Positions 53,378 to 64,000 of a stretch of 64,000 bases of DNA are shown piece after piece (the stretch's first letter is position 1; every line of letters starts with the position of its first letter). A program made the position numbers and the translations under genes. This stretch comes from Thiocystis violacea (GTDB lineage Bacteria > Pseudomonadota > Gammaproteobacteria > Chromatiales > Chromatiaceae). The stretch spans positions 32,594 through 96,593 of the forward strand of contig NZ_NRRG01000012.1 in assembly GCF_016583575.1 (NCBI RefSeq), written 5' to 3'. The notes under the pieces were generated by a model. The model had not been told where the DNA came from and did no database searches. It saw nothing but the letters and a program-made list of their open reading frames with translations.

Positions 53378-54022
53378 TCAAGGTGAGGGGTCGGTGGTCT
53401 TGTCGGGGGATTCGCAGAGGTCGGCGATGGCGCAGGCCGGGCAGCGCGGCTTGCGCGCGACGCAGACATAGCGTCCGTGCAGGATCAGCCAGTGATGGGC
53501 GTCCAGCAGGAATTCACCCGGCACCAGGCGCGCGAGCTTCAGCTCGACCGCCAGGGGCGTCGTTCCACGCGCGAGGCGGGTGCGATTGGCGACGCGGAAG
53601 ATGTGGGTGTCGACCGCGATGGTCGGTTCTCCGAAGGCGGTGTTCAGCACCACGTTCGCCGTCTTGCGGCCAACCCCCGGCAGGGCCTCCAGCGATGACC
53701 GATCGCGAGGCACCTCGCCCGCGTGCTCGGCGAGCAGGATGGCGCAGGTCTTGATGATGTTACTGGCCTTGCCGTTGAACAGGCCGATGGTACGGATATG
53801 GCTCTTGAGTCCTTCCTCGCCGAGATTCAGGATCCCTTGCGGTGTGTTGGCGACGGGGAAGAGTTTCGCCGTGGCCTGGTTGACGCTCTTGTCGGTGGCC
53901 TGCGCCGAGAGCATCACCGCCACCAGCAGTTCGAAGGGCGTGTGGTAGACCAGTTCCGTCGTTGGGGACGGATTGGCGGCTCGCAGTCGGGAGAAGATTT
54001 GGCGACGTTTTTCGGCATTCAT
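53378..54022 (-). CDS. nth: Endonuclease III (DNA glycosylase/AP lyase)
   Basis: The 214-residue base-excision repair enzyme removes oxidised pyrimidines. The helix-hairpin-helix with catalytic Lys is LEALPGVGRKTANVVLNTAF, the catalytic Asp is in IAVDTHIFRVANRTRLA, and the C-terminal 4Fe-4S loop is CVARKPRCPACAIADLC with the classic C-x6-C-x2-C-x5-C spacing. The start could be ATG 54022 (MNAEKR, as in the family) or 54031 three codons earlier. It lies downstream of nothing on its strand and is divergent from the lytic transglycosylase gene. Confidence 0.97.
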   Translation of the reverse strand: MNAEKRRQIFSRLRAANPSPTTELVYHTPFELLVAVMLSAQATDKSVNQATAKLFPVANTPQGILNLGEEGLKSHIRTIGLFNGKASNIIKTCAILLAEHAGEVPRDRSSLEALPGVGRKTANVVLNTAFGEPTIAVDTHIFRVANRTRLARGTTPLAVELKLARLVPGEFLLDAHHWLILHGRYVCVARKPRCPACAIADLCESPDKTTDPSP

Positions 54023-54164
54023 CACTTGCATTGTATTTGAGACTATCGTCTGATGCGCCTTGGATTGCGCCGTCTTTCCTGGCTGGAGCTTCGCCCCCGA
54101 ACCCGCTTTGATCGAAAGACCCGTCACCGAATTCAGCCTGGACCACCCCCGGATTCCCGAACGG

Positions 54165-54953
54165 ATGACCATGCGACCCCTGTTTCGGCTGTGCCTGCTG
54201 TTGGCCCTGATTCCGCTGACCACCCGGGGCGAGCCCGCGGCCCCCGCCCCCGATGTCGCGCCCAGCGCCGGGGCCAAGGCGGTCGCGCCCGCCCGGTCGC
54301 GTCCGGCGTTGCCGGCGGCGCCAGGCCGTCCCCGGCCCAGTCGCGCCCAGGTGCAGGCCATGATCCCGGCCGTGGCGGCCCGCCATGGGGTCGAGGAATC
54401 CCTGGTGCGTGCCGTAGTGGCGGCCGAGTCGAACTACAATGCGCATGCCGTCTCCCATGCCGGCGCCGTCGGACTCATGCAGCTCATGCCTCCGACGGCC
54501 GCCGACTATGGTGTGACCTCGGTGCAGGCCCTGTTCGATCCGGAAACGAATCTGAACGCCGGCACCCGGCACCTCAAGCGGCTCCTGCGCAAATACGGCA
54601 ACGACTATGGCCGTGTGATCATGGCCTACAACGCGGGCGAGGGCGTGGTCGATCGCACCAATAGCCAGGTCACCTATCTGGAGACCCTGAACTACACCGA
54701 GGCGGTCATTCAAAACTACCGCCGCAATGGTGGAAAGGCCCCCACCCAGTCGGCGCTGTCGCAGGTCCATTCCCTGCGGGGCGTCAAGAACAGGGGGCAG
54801 GCCCGGCGGCTGTTGAAAAAATATCTCGACCCATCCCTGCTGTCGCTGAAGGTCAAACCCACCCTGGATGTTCGATACCTGAACCCCTCCCTGCACGACA
54901 TCGGACCCGAGAGCAAGCCGATGTTCGAGCTCGATTCCAGGGCGATCCGCTGA
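54165..54953 (+). CDS. Periplasmic lytic transglycosylase (SLT family 1)
   Basis: The protein has 262 residues from ATG 54165 (ATG 54171 is equally possible), with a signal peptide (MRPLFRLCLLLALIPLTTRG). After an Ala/Pro-rich linker (about 25-60) comes the SLT domain (about 70-190): RHGVEESLVRAVVAAESNYN with the catalytic Glu, AVSHAGAVGLMQLMPPTAAD, LNAGTRHLKRLLRKYGNDYG and VIMAYNAGEGVVDRTN. It would cut murein glycan strands with formation of 1,6-anhydromuramic acid. The C-terminal about 75 residues are basic and unassigned. No LysM or SPOR domain is present. Confidence 0.92.
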   Translation: MTMRPLFRLCLLLALIPLTTRGEPAAPAPDVAPSAGAKAVAPARSRPALPAAPGRPRPSRAQVQAMIPAVAARHGVEESLVRAVVAAESNYNAHAVSHAGAVGLMQLMPPTAADYGVTSVQALFDPETNLNAGTRHLKRLLRKYGNDYGRVIMAYNAGEGVVDRTNSQVTYLETLNYTEAVIQNYRRNGGKAPTQSALSQVHSLRGVKNRGQARRLLKKYLDPSLLSLKVKPTLDVRYLNPSLHDIGPESKPMFELDSRAIR

Positions 54954-55055
54954 AAGGTGCGACCTGAATCAACGCGGACTCCAGCGCGGTAAGCTAGGCT
55001 ATTGAAGATGAACGGGCAAAAGTAAGCGGTCAGTCCGGGTTACGGTATAGGAACT

Positions 55056-55502
55056 ATGAATCAAACGCTTCAGAAACTGCGGGAGCTGGCGCAGGAGAGT
55101 GTCCTGGTCGCGGAGGACAATATCAGCCGGAAGCAGGAGATCATTGCTTCCTGTTCCGAGTTGGCCGAGCCGCTGATTCGTGCGTTCAAGGATGTCGAGC
55201 GGGAGTTCGTGCGAATCTCCGTCCTCAGACAGATCTGGCCCCATGACTACGACCGTCGCGACGATCGCGTGGCTGGACTGCTGATCCAGATGATCGGGCC
55301 GGAAGGCGCTCCCTACGGCCTGGCGTTGGCCGTACCGCATGGCTCGCTGCGGTTCGAGGTCGCGCTCAAGACCGATGGCTCCGCCGTGTTCAGTTGCACC
55401 AGGGACACCCACGGTCAGCGGCCCTCGATGATGGATTTCGCCAACGGCGAGGATTGGCTGGAATTTTTCTATAAGTCCATCGCGGACCTGGTCGAGCTCT
55501 GA
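55056..55502 (+). CDS. Hypothetical protein, 148 residues
   Basis: It begins MNQTLQKLRELAQESVLVAE with a helical N-terminal third (coiled-coil tendency, ISRKQEIIASCSELAEPLIR). The C-terminal two thirds are beta-rich (VAGLLIQMIGPEGAPYGLAL, LRFEVALKTDGSAVFSCTRD) and end in DWLEFFYKSIADLVEL. No signal peptide, membrane helix or metal motif. I do not recognise the family. Codon usage matches neighbours, and the start is set by the first Met after a short AT-rich leader. Only 25 bases separate it from the membrane protein gene downstream, so the two may share a transcript. Confidence 0.75.
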   Translation: MNQTLQKLRELAQESVLVAEDNISRKQEIIASCSELAEPLIRAFKDVEREFVRISVLRQIWPHDYDRRDDRVAGLLIQMIGPEGAPYGLALAVPHGSLRFEVALKTDGSAVFSCTRDTHGQRPSMMDFANGEDWLEFFYKSIADLVEL

Positions 55503-55527
55503 ACAGCGAGCCCCGAACGCCATCCCG

Positions 55528-56229
55528 ATGCTCGATTTCCCGGTCTCGCTCGCGCTCTTCGACTTCCTTCCCGTCCTGCTCATGGGCGTGGCCCTCTGGT
55601 ATCTGGCCCGCCTCGTCCAGGCGATCGAGGCGCCACTCCATCGTCTGGCCTGGCTCGGCGGCCTGCTCATCGTGGCCGGCGGTCTTTCCAAGGCGACCTG
55701 GAAGCTGCTCGTCGCCGCGACCGGCGTCGACATCGGCTGGTTGGCCACCGCCCTGTTTCCGCTCATGGCCCCTGGCTTCGCCCTGCTCGCCGTCGCCATC
55801 TGGGGCAGCGCCCGCCGGATTCGCGGTCGCCGACCGCTCGCCGGATGGCGGCTGGCCCTGCTGATGGTGACCCTGGCGTTCGCGGTCGCCGCGATCCGCC
55901 ACTGGTTGCTCGACATCCCGCGCGGCTGGTTCCTCCCGCTCCTGGTACTGGTCAGCCTCGGCAATCTGGTGACCAGCATCCAGTTGATCGGTCTCGCCTT
56001 CCACCTTCGCCGCCGCTCGATCGCGATGCTCTTCATGGTCAACCTGGCGATGATCCTCGCGCTCCAGCCGATCGCCATGAGCCTGCCGGACACGCTCGCC
56101 ATGCACTGGTTCGAGCAGTCATTGACCAGTCTGGGCACCGGCTGTTTCGCCCTCGCCGCCTACCTCCTCTGGCGACGTCCGACGGATGCCTCGGGGCGTC
56201 CATCGACACTCGCGCGGGATCCCGCCTGA
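55528..56229 (+). CDS. Polytopic membrane protein of unknown function
   Basis: The 233-residue, very hydrophobic protein has about seven predicted membrane helices: VSLALFDFLPVLLMGVALWY, LAWLGGLLIVAGGLSKATWK, LATALFPLMAPGFALLAVAI, LALLMVTLAFAVAAIRHWLL, FLPLLVLVSLGNLVTSIQLI, MLFMVNLAMILALQPIAM and LTSLGTGCFALAAYLLWRR. Positively charged loops follow helices 3 and 5, which supports the topology. No transporter or enzyme signature is visible. It follows the 148-residue protein by 25 bases, likely in one transcript. Its family is not known to me. Confidence 0.75.
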   Translation: MLDFPVSLALFDFLPVLLMGVALWYLARLVQAIEAPLHRLAWLGGLLIVAGGLSKATWKLLVAATGVDIGWLATALFPLMAPGFALLAVAIWGSARRIRGRRPLAGWRLALLMVTLAFAVAAIRHWLLDIPRGWFLPLLVLVSLGNLVTSIQLIGLAFHLRRRSIAMLFMVNLAMILALQPIAMSLPDTLAMHWFEQSLTSLGTGCFALAAYLLWRRPTDASGRPSTLARDPA

Positions 56230-56307
56230 CCAAGCCGGGGACTCCCCGTCGGATGCCAGGAGATCCTTGTCCGCACGCTCCGAGTCCAGCGCGTTCCGTC
56301 GGGAAAT

Positions 56308-56348
56308 AGACAGGATTAACAAGATTTTGCAGGATTAACAGGATTTTT
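56308..56348. repeat. GATTAACAGGATT repeat (direct form)
   Basis: AGACAGGATTAACAAGATTT and the following TGCAGGATTAACAGGATTTT contain three GATT-type units in 40 bases. It is the same family as the inverted repeat at 49537-49606. It lies in the gap between the membrane protein gene and the HAD gene. Confidence 0.85.
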
Positions 56349-56384
56349 CTGGTGCTGTGCCTTCACCAATCCCCCACAATTTCC

Positions 56385-56446
56385 GACAACTGACAACTGA
56401 CAACTGACAACTGACAACTGACAACTGACAACTGACAACTGACAAC
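56385..56446. repeat. Tandem TGACAAC heptamer array (eight full units)
   Basis: GACAAC followed by eight exact TGACAAC units, ending just 14 bases before the start codon of the HAD gene. The same unit appears at 39604-39630. The number of perfect units suggests recent slippage. Confidence 0.95.
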
Positions 56447-56460
56447 TGTCCCCCTAGACA

Positions 56461-59214
<2,754 letters not shown>

Positions 59215-59236
59215 AGCCCTCCGCCCCTTCTCAAGA

Positions 59237-59848
59237 ATGCCCCGTCTCATTCTCTTCAACAAACCCCATGGCGTTCTGAGCCAGTTCAGCGGCGCCCCGG
59301 CCGGTTCGGGCGAGACGCTGCGTGACTTCATCCCCTGGCCCGACGTCTATCCGGCCGGGCGCCTGGACAAGGACAGCGAGGGTCTGCTGCTCCTGACCGA
59401 CGACGGCCAGCTCCAGCATCGCATCAGCCATCCCAGGCACAAGGCCTGGAAGACCTACTGGGTGCAGGTCGAGGGCGAGCCGCAGGCGTCCCAGCTTGCC
59501 CGCCTGAGTCAGGGTGTGCTCCTGAAGGACGGACCAACCCTACCGGCGCGGGTCCGGGCCTTGCCCGAACCGGATCTCTGGCCGCGCGATCCACCGATCC
59601 GTTTTCGCCAGAGCATCCCGACCGCCTGGATCGAGATCGCGATCCACGAGGGCCGCAACCGCCAGGTGCGCCGCATGACCGCCGAGGTCGGTCTGCCGAC
59701 CCTGCGGCTGGTCCGGGTCGCGATCGGCGATTGGCGGCTGGAGAGGCTGCGGCCTGGCGAGCATCGGGTGCTGAGCCTGGAGTCCCCGTCGATCCCACGC
59801 CGGGCGATTCCGGTTCCGCGCGGCTCTAGGCCGCCCCGCGGATCCTAG
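59237..59848 (+). CDS. rluE: RluE-type 23S rRNA pseudouridine synthase
   Basis: The 203-residue protein of the RsuA/RluB/E/F family lacks the S4 domain. The start [20 protein letters not shown] supplies the N-terminal (F/N)KP motif, the catalytic block is [20 protein letters not shown] with the nucleophilic Asp, and [20 protein letters not shown] is the C-terminal signature. Absence of an S4 domain and the short length fit RluE, which makes pseudouridine 2457 in E. coli 23S rRNA. ATG 59237 lies 22 bases after the previous stop. Confidence 0.9.
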   Translation: MPRLILFNKPHGVLSQFSGAPAGSGETLRDFIPWPDVYPAGRLDKDSEGLLLLTDDGQLQHRISHPRHKAWKTYWVQVEGEPQASQLARLSQGVLLKDGPTLPARVRALPEPDLWPRDPPIRFRQSIPTAWIEIAIHEGRNRQVRRMTAEVGLPTLRLVRVAIGDWRLERLRPGEHRVLSLESPSIPRRAIPVPRGSRPPRGS

Positions 59849-60013
59849 CCGGGAGGCGCCGCTAAGCACTCGCAGCGGTTGGCGACCCATTCGACCAAGC
59901 GCCCGCTGTATCCGCCATCGATTCAGAACTAGAATCCATACGTATCCTGATCAGGCCCGTGAGTCGCGGACAAGATCCACGTCTCCTCGACCGACCTCCA
60001 ACAGGTTGAACGC

Positions 60014-62128
60014 ATGCACGCTCCCGTGCCGAATCAGGCGATGACCAATTCCGATCAGACCGCTTCGCCGCCTGGCCGCCCGACGGCCGCCTCCCGTTCA
60101 CGGCGCGGTTCGCTGACACCCTGGTTCTCGCGGTTGCCCTGGATCATTCTCGGGTTCGGGCTGGCCATCACGGCGTTGCTGTGGGTGAACGGGCGCCACC
60201 AACAGCGTGAAATGCTGCGCGCGGACTTCCGCATGCAGGTGGCCAAGGTCCACGCCGGCCTTGAGACCCGCCTTCAGGCCAATGAGCAGATCCTGCGAGG
60301 CGTGGCCGGGCTCTTCGCCGCCAACGGCCAGGTCACCCGCGACCAGTTTCGCGCCTATGTCACGTCCCTGCGACTCGCCGAGCACTATCCGGGCATTCGC
60401 GGCGTCGGCTTCGCGCGCCGGATCGATCCGGCGGACCTCGCGGCTCAGGTGGCGGCGATCCAGGCCGAGGGCTTTTCAGACTTCGCGGTCTCCCCAGCCG
60501 GCGAACGCGCGATCTATACCGCCATCGTCTACCTCGAACCCTTCGACTGGCGCAACCGGCGCGCCTTCGGCTATGACATGTTCTCCGAGCCCGTGCGGCG
60601 CGAGGCCATGACGCGCGCCTGGGAGGAGGACCGGGCGGCGCTCTCGGGCCGGGTCCAACTGCGCCAGGAGACCGCGCGGGATGTCCAGGCGGGTTTCCTG
60701 ATCTATTCCCCCGTCTATCGCGCCGGCCAGCCCAATGAGACGCTGGCGCAACGCCGCGCCAATCTCCTCGGATGGGCCTACTCGCCGCTGCGCATGACGG
60801 ATCTGATGCAGAGCTTTCTGCAACGCAACTTTCCAGAACTGACCGAGCGCCTGGCGATCGAGATCCACGACGGCCGCCTGGTCACCCCCGCCACCCGGAT
60901 GTTCACCTCGGCGCCAGGCACCGAACCCCGCGCGCAGAGCTTTCAGCAAACCGGTCTACTGACACAGGGCGGTCATCCCTGGACGCTGCGCCTCTACAGC
61001 CTGCCGGCCTTCGACCGTCAAGCCCAGCGGCTGACCGACGCGGACTGGATCCTCCTCGGGGCCGGCGGTGGCCTGAGTGTCAGTTTGGCGCTGCTGGCCT
61101 GGATCCTGATCCGCACCCACCGGCGCGTCACCGAGGCGCTGCATGAGCAGGCCCGGACGCACCGCGCCTTGCTGGAGGCCCAACAGCGGCTTCAACTCAT
61201 CTTCGACACCTCCGATGTGGCCATTTTCCTGACCGACCTGGAGGGGCGCATCCTCCAGGCGAACGCGCGCATGGCCGAGATGTTCCGCTGCCCCTTGGGG
61301 ACGTTGATCGGCAGCGACTATGTGGACCACATCCATCCCGCCGAGCGCGAGATCGGCCGCCAGCGCATGCGGGAACTGCTGGCCCGCCAGACGACGGAGG
61401 TCAAGCTGGAGCGACGCTACTGGCGCGCCGATGAGAGTGAATTCTGGGGCCAGTTGGGCGGGCGTTTGATCCAGGACGCCGACGGCCATCCATTGGGGCT
61501 GGTAGGCGTGATCGCCGACACCACGCAGCGCAAGAAGGCCGAGGCGAAGATCCAATATCTGGCCCATCACGATTACCTGACCGGGCTGCCCAATCGAGCC
61601 CTCTTCGTCGAACGGGTGGGGCAAGCCCTGGTTCTGGCCCAGCGCAATCAGCGGCAGTTGGGGATACTCTTTCTGGATCTGAATGGCTTCAAGCCGATCA
61701 ACGATCGCCACGGCCATCAGGCCGGCGACAAGGTGCTGCGGGAAGTGGCCAAGCGTCTGCGCGGGCATATCCGCGCCTCGGACACGGTGTGCCGGCAGGG
61801 CGGCGACGAATTCGTGATTCTGGTGCCGGAGCTGCCCAGCCCGGACCACCTCGAACATCTGGCGCGAACACTCGCGACCGTGATCGATCGACCCTATGAG
61901 ATCATGGGCGTGTCGCTCTCGCTCACCGTCAGCATTGGCCTAGCGGTTTATCCGGACCATGGCCTGACCGTCGATGAACTGCTGCACAGCGCGGACGCGG
62001 CCATGTATCAAGCCAAGCGTGACGGTCCTTCGCGCGTGCGCTTCGCCGCCCCGAACGCCGCCGTCTCGGACCAAGATCAGGCTCCGGTCTTTGGGGGACC
62101 AAGCCCCGAGGCGAGCGCGACGGGTTGA
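60014..62128 (+). CDS. Membrane diguanylate cyclase with CHASE sensor and PAS domain
   Basis: This 704-residue protein has TM1 at about 39-58 (LPWIILGFGLAITALLWVNG) and a periplasmic CHASE domain at about 75-300 with the tell-tale LRLAEHYPGIRGVGFARRID and GYDMFSEPVRREAMTRAWEE. TM2 is at about 343-368 (LLGAGGGLSVSLALLAWILI), PAS at about 385-510 and GGDEF at about 520-690. The GGDEF domain carries HHDYLTGLPNRALFVERVGQ, LFLDLNGFKPINDRHGHQAG and CRQGGDEFVILVPELP. An RxxD site (RASD) lies five residues before GGDEF. No EAL domain is present. It should make cyclic-di-GMP in response to a periplasmic ligand, in CHASE proteins often cytokinin-like or small organic molecules. Confidence 0.95.
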   Translation: MHAPVPNQAMTNSDQTASPPGRPTAASRSRRGSLTPWFSRLPWIILGFGLAITALLWVNGRHQQREMLRADFRMQVAKVHAGLETRLQANEQILRGVAGLFAANGQVTRDQFRAYVTSLRLAEHYPGIRGVGFARRIDPADLAAQVAAIQAEGFSDFAVSPAGERAIYTAIVYLEPFDWRNRRAFGYDMFSEPVRREAMTRAWEEDRAALSGRVQLRQETARDVQAGFLIYSPVYRAGQPNETLAQRRANLLGWAYSPLRMTDLMQSFLQRNFPELTERLAIEIHDGRLVTPATRMFTSAPGTEPRAQSFQQTGLLTQGGHPWTLRLYSLPAFDRQAQRLTDADWILLGAGGGLSVSLALLAWILIRTHRRVTEALHEQARTHRALLEAQQRLQLIFDTSDVAIFLTDLEGRILQANARMAEMFRCPLGTLIGSDYVDHIHPAEREIGRQRMRELLARQTTEVKLERRYWRADESEFWGQLGGRLIQDADGHPLGLVGVIADTTQRKKAEAKIQYLAHHDYLTGLPNRALFVERVGQALVLAQRNQRQLGILFLDLNGFKPINDRHGHQAGDKVLREVAKRLRGHIRASDTVCRQGGDEFVILVPELPSPDHLEHLARTLATVIDRPYEIMGVSLSLTVSIGLAVYPDHGLTVDELLHSADAAMYQAKRDGPSRVRFAAPNAAVSDQDQAPVFGGPSPEASATG

Positions 62129-62212
62129 GAGGTCGTGAAACGATTCAACCCGGCCGGGGCTCGACTCCGCGGCTCCTGGCCGGGAGGCGCAGGGAGGTGC
62201 TCGTCCCTCCGT

Positions 62213-62527
62213 TCAGTCACGCCAATAGCGTGGCGGGCGCCGATCGTCGTCACGCCAACGCCGGTCGTAGTGGTCCCTGTAGCGCGGGCGGTAGTGGTGG
62301 CCGTGGCGCGGCGGACCGGGATGCCGCTCGATCACCACATACGACGGCGGTCCGTGACGTGGCGGCGGTCCATGACGCGGTGGCGGCCCGCCGAGCACCA
62401 GTCCAGTGAAGAGACCGCCGAGGAAGCCGGCGGCCGCGGCACCCGAGTCATCGGCGCGTGCGTCGGTCGTTGTCAGACCGGCCGAAAGTACCGCGAGCGT
62501 TGTTAGCGCGACTATTGTCTGTTTCAT
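62213..62527 (-). CDS. Small secreted His/Arg/Pro-rich protein
   Basis: The 104-residue protein has a signal peptide (MKQTIVALTTLAVLSAGLTT, cleavage after ARA). A Gly/Ala/Leu stretch (GAAAAGFLGGLFTGLVLGG) could insert in or lie on a membrane. The second half is rich in His, Arg, Pro and Tyr (RHGPPPRHGPPSYVVIERHP, YRPRYRDHYDRRWRDDDRRP). Such repeats occur in many small envelope proteins with metal- or polyanion-binding tendency; I do not recognise a defined family. ATG 62527 is the Met starting the signal sequence. It is an isolated gene, convergent with the GGDEF gene. Confidence 0.75.
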   Translation of the reverse strand: MKQTIVALTTLAVLSAGLTTTDARADDSGAAAAGFLGGLFTGLVLGGPPPRHGPPPRHGPPSYVVIERHPGPPRHGHHYRPRYRDHYDRRWRDDDRRPPRYWRD

Positions 62528-62771
62528 GACCATCACCCTACCCATCGAGAATCCAAGGAGTTCTTGTCCCGGTCTGGCGCGTCGCCCGGTTTCCGGAACC
62601 ACCGGAATTCAGACGCGCCCGGATCCGGTTTCACGAGCCTAGGTTACGACGGGGAAGATGAACGGCCGCTGAATGCGGACGAGGGTGTGCGAGTGGTTGG
62701 CCGAGGATCGGCGCGCGCGGTCATGGATGGCCCCGGCCTGTCTCGGGGACGGCCAGGGTTCGTGGTGGCCC

Positions 62772-63692
62772 TCAGGGCTCCGCCACCTCCTTCCCGAGGC
62801 TCGCCGGATCCAGGTGGATGAGGATGTCCGAATCCGGATACTGCTTCCTGATCCGCGCCTCGGCCTCCAGCGCGAGGCCGTGGGCGGTCTTCAGCGGCAG
62901 TTCGTCATCGAGCTCCAGATGGAGCTGGATGATCGGTGATTGCCCGGACTGGCGAGTACGCAGTCCATGCATGCCGCGCACCATGGGTCCCGCGAGCGCG
63001 AGCGTCGCGATCCGTTGGCGCTGGTCCTCGGGCAGTTCCTGGTCCATCAGCAGTTGCACGGCCTCGATCCCGATGCGCGAGGCGCCGTAGAGGATATAGA
63101 GACCGATGCCCAGTCCGAATAGCGGATCGGAGCCAGGCCAACCCATGGCGGTTAGCCCAAGCGCCGCGAGAGTGGCGGTGTTGGTCGCCAGGTCGGTGGC
63201 GTAGTGGAGCGCATCGGCCCGAATCGCCGCCGAGCCGGTGCGGCGGATCACATGATGCTGGATCGCCAGCAGTCCTAGGGTAACGAGGATCGCAAAGCCG
63301 ATGACACCGAACCCAACACCAATCTCGACGACCGGCCGAGGGTGGATCATCCGGTCGACGGCCTGGACTCCCAGGAACAACGCCGAGCCAGCGATAAAGG
63401 TCGCCTGAGCCAGAGCGGCCAGCGCCTGAGCCTTGCCATGGCCGAAGCGGTGATGTTCGTCCGGGGGCAGCAGCGACCAGCGCACCGCGAACAGATTCAC
63501 CAGCGAGGCGCCCGCGTCCATCGCCGAGTCGACCAGCGAGGCGAGTACGCTGACCGACCCCGTCAGCAGCCAGGCCACCAGCTTGACCAGGATCAAGAGG
63601 CTGGCCGTGGCGACCGACGCATGGGTGGCCAGGCGCAGGAGACGCGCGGTCTCGGCCGCGCCGGCATTCGAGACCGTTTCGCGCTTGGACAT
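62772..63692 (-). CDS. Cation diffusion facilitator (FieF-like divalent metal/proton antiporter)
   Basis: The 306-residue protein has six membrane helices (about 15-230) and a cytoplasmic C-terminal domain. Signature SVLASLVDSAMDAGASLVNL with the metal-site Asp residues of TM2, then VRWSLLPPDEHHRFGHGKAQ with the His/Asp of the loop, and RTGSAAIRADALHYATDLAT for the TM5 site (His/Asp). The C-terminal part (MVRGMHGLRTRQSGQSPIIQ, LHLELDDELPLKTAHGLALE) is the CDF metal-sensing dimer domain. The match to FieF is close in order of motifs; the exported metal is probably Fe2+ or Zn2+. It lies six bases after the stop of the EF-hand gene upstream on the same strand. Confidence 0.94.
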   Translation of the reverse strand: MSKRETVSNAGAAETARLLRLATHASVATASLLILVKLVAWLLTGSVSVLASLVDSAMDAGASLVNLFAVRWSLLPPDEHHRFGHGKAQALAALAQATFIAGSALFLGVQAVDRMIHPRPVVEIGVGFGVIGFAILVTLGLLAIQHHVIRRTGSAAIRADALHYATDLATNTATLAALGLTAMGWPGSDPLFGLGIGLYILYGASRIGIEAVQLLMDQELPEDQRQRIATLALAGPMVRGMHGLRTRQSGQSPIIQLHLELDDELPLKTAHGLALEAEARIRKQYPDSDILIHLDPASLGKEVAEP

Positions 63693-63698
63693 GAGGAC

Positions 63699-64000
63699 CT
63701 AGGGCCGAGGCGCGGCGGTTTGTCCCGCCGGTGGTTGGGTCTGGAAGCCTTGTTGCTGGTGCTGGGTCTGCGCCGCGGTGAATTCTCTCGGGTCGACCAG
63801 GCCGTTGCCATCCAGATCGATCGCGCCGAAGACGGGGGCGTTCGCCAGACCCCGCATCGCATATCCCTGTTGTGAGCGCTCGGCGATGCGTTTGGCCCGC
63901 GCCTCATAGAATTCCTGTTCGGTCAGGGTGCCGCTCCCATCCAAATCGAAGTCGCCGAAGGCGGGCCTGTTCATGCCCATGCCGCGTCCCATGCCCCCGC
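63699..64000 (-). CDS. EF-hand protein (5' end cut by window edge)
   Basis: Only the C-terminal part is present; the frame is open to base 64000. Two EF-hand calcium loops are visible: FGDFDLDGSGTLTEQEFYEA (D-x-D-x-S-x-T...E) and FGAIDLDGNGLVDPREFTAA (D-x-D-x-N-x-L...E). Between and after them are Gln/Arg-rich helices. A Gly/Met-rich segment (GRGMGMNRPAF) precedes the first loop, suggesting a longer protein, perhaps with a signal peptide upstream. The tail QGFQTQPPAGQTAAPRP is low-complexity. Its stop lies six bases before the CDF exporter start, so the two are probably co-transcribed. Confidence 0.85.
   Translation of the reverse strand, partial: GGMGRGMGMNRPAFGDFDLDGSGTLTEQEFYEARAKRIAERSQQGYAMRGLANAPVFGAIDLDGNGLVDPREFTAAQTQHQQQGFQTQPPAGQTAAPRP

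Noticed and set aside
56385..56446. CRISPR array
   Set aside because: Seven-base units without spacers; a simple tandem repeat, and no cas genes are in the window.

Overview
The window is 64 kb of GC-rich gammaproteobacterial chromosome. The gene content points to a purple sulfur bacterium of the Chromatiaceae, close to Allochromatium, Thiocystis or Thiocapsa. The evidence is a rhd-tusA-dsrE2 sulfur-transfer operon divergent from a fused siroheme synthase (cysG), a DsrC-family protein, a Mo-nitrogenase cluster (nifHDKT) with draT, and many cyclic-di-GMP and phosphorelay signalling genes. The assignment is inferred from content only; no sequence search was run.

Layout. 1-8.4 kb is a mixed region: a MerR-type regulator cut by the window edge, a bacteriohemerythrin, a decayed GDSL esterase, a YjfB-like protein, a methyl-accepting chemotaxis protein, a YebG-like protein, a transposase scrap, tRNA-Met(CAT), the tail of a tyrosine recombinase interrupted by a frameshifted IS3-family element, and a LytTR response regulator (AlgR type). 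8.8-13.5 kb holds argH, an FmdB-type zinc ribbon, a DsrC-like protein and malate synthase G. 13.8-20.1 kb is a minus-strand phosphorelay operon: sensor kinase, single-domain receiver, then a 1,456-residue hybrid kinase. 20.2-25.6 kb holds an acetolactate synthase large subunit, dsrE2-tusA-rhd, cysG and a Uma2-type nuclease-like protein.

25.8-36.5 kb is a large plus-strand tellurium-resistance-type (Ter) stress cluster: three single-domain TerD proteins, a double-domain TerA-like protein, TerB, an AIM24-family protein, a coiled-coil PD-(D/E)XK protein and an enzyme set (ATP-grasp, PRTase-TRSP, HAD, StiP/PELOTA PRTase, CitE-like lyase). Published comparative genomics predicts that such an enzyme set makes a nucleoside-like metabolite. 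This is the most interesting system here. 36.7-45.5 kb is the nitrogen-fixation cluster, reading leftwards from nifH: nifH, nifD, nifK, nifT, a ferredoxin, a NafY/NifX-like protein, a small nif-associated protein, an Fe-S/LRV protein and an unknown protein. draT diverges from nifH. The shared intergenic region has a perfect sigma-54 -24/-12 element and a TGT-N10-ACA NifA-type site that lies on the draT start codon.

45.6-49.4 kb is a siaABCD-like operon (phosphatase, kinase, SiaC partner, diguanylate cyclase). 49.7-64 kb is mostly housekeeping: a Pro/Met-rich secreted protein, sthA, an eRF1-like host-attachment family protein, a DUF1841 protein, nth, a lytic transglycosylase, two unknown proteins, a HAD hydrolase, tgt, an Rpn/PD-(D/E)XK-type protein, an RluE-type pseudouridine synthase, a CHASE-PAS-GGDEF protein, a small secreted His-rich protein, a cation-diffusion-facilitator exporter and an EF-hand protein cut by the window end.

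Several short repeat families are scattered between genes: TGACAAC heptamers, GATTAACAGGATT repeats, GCTGGCGGCT palindromes and GTGGGAGCGGC hairpins. No CRISPR array, rRNA or replication origin was seen.
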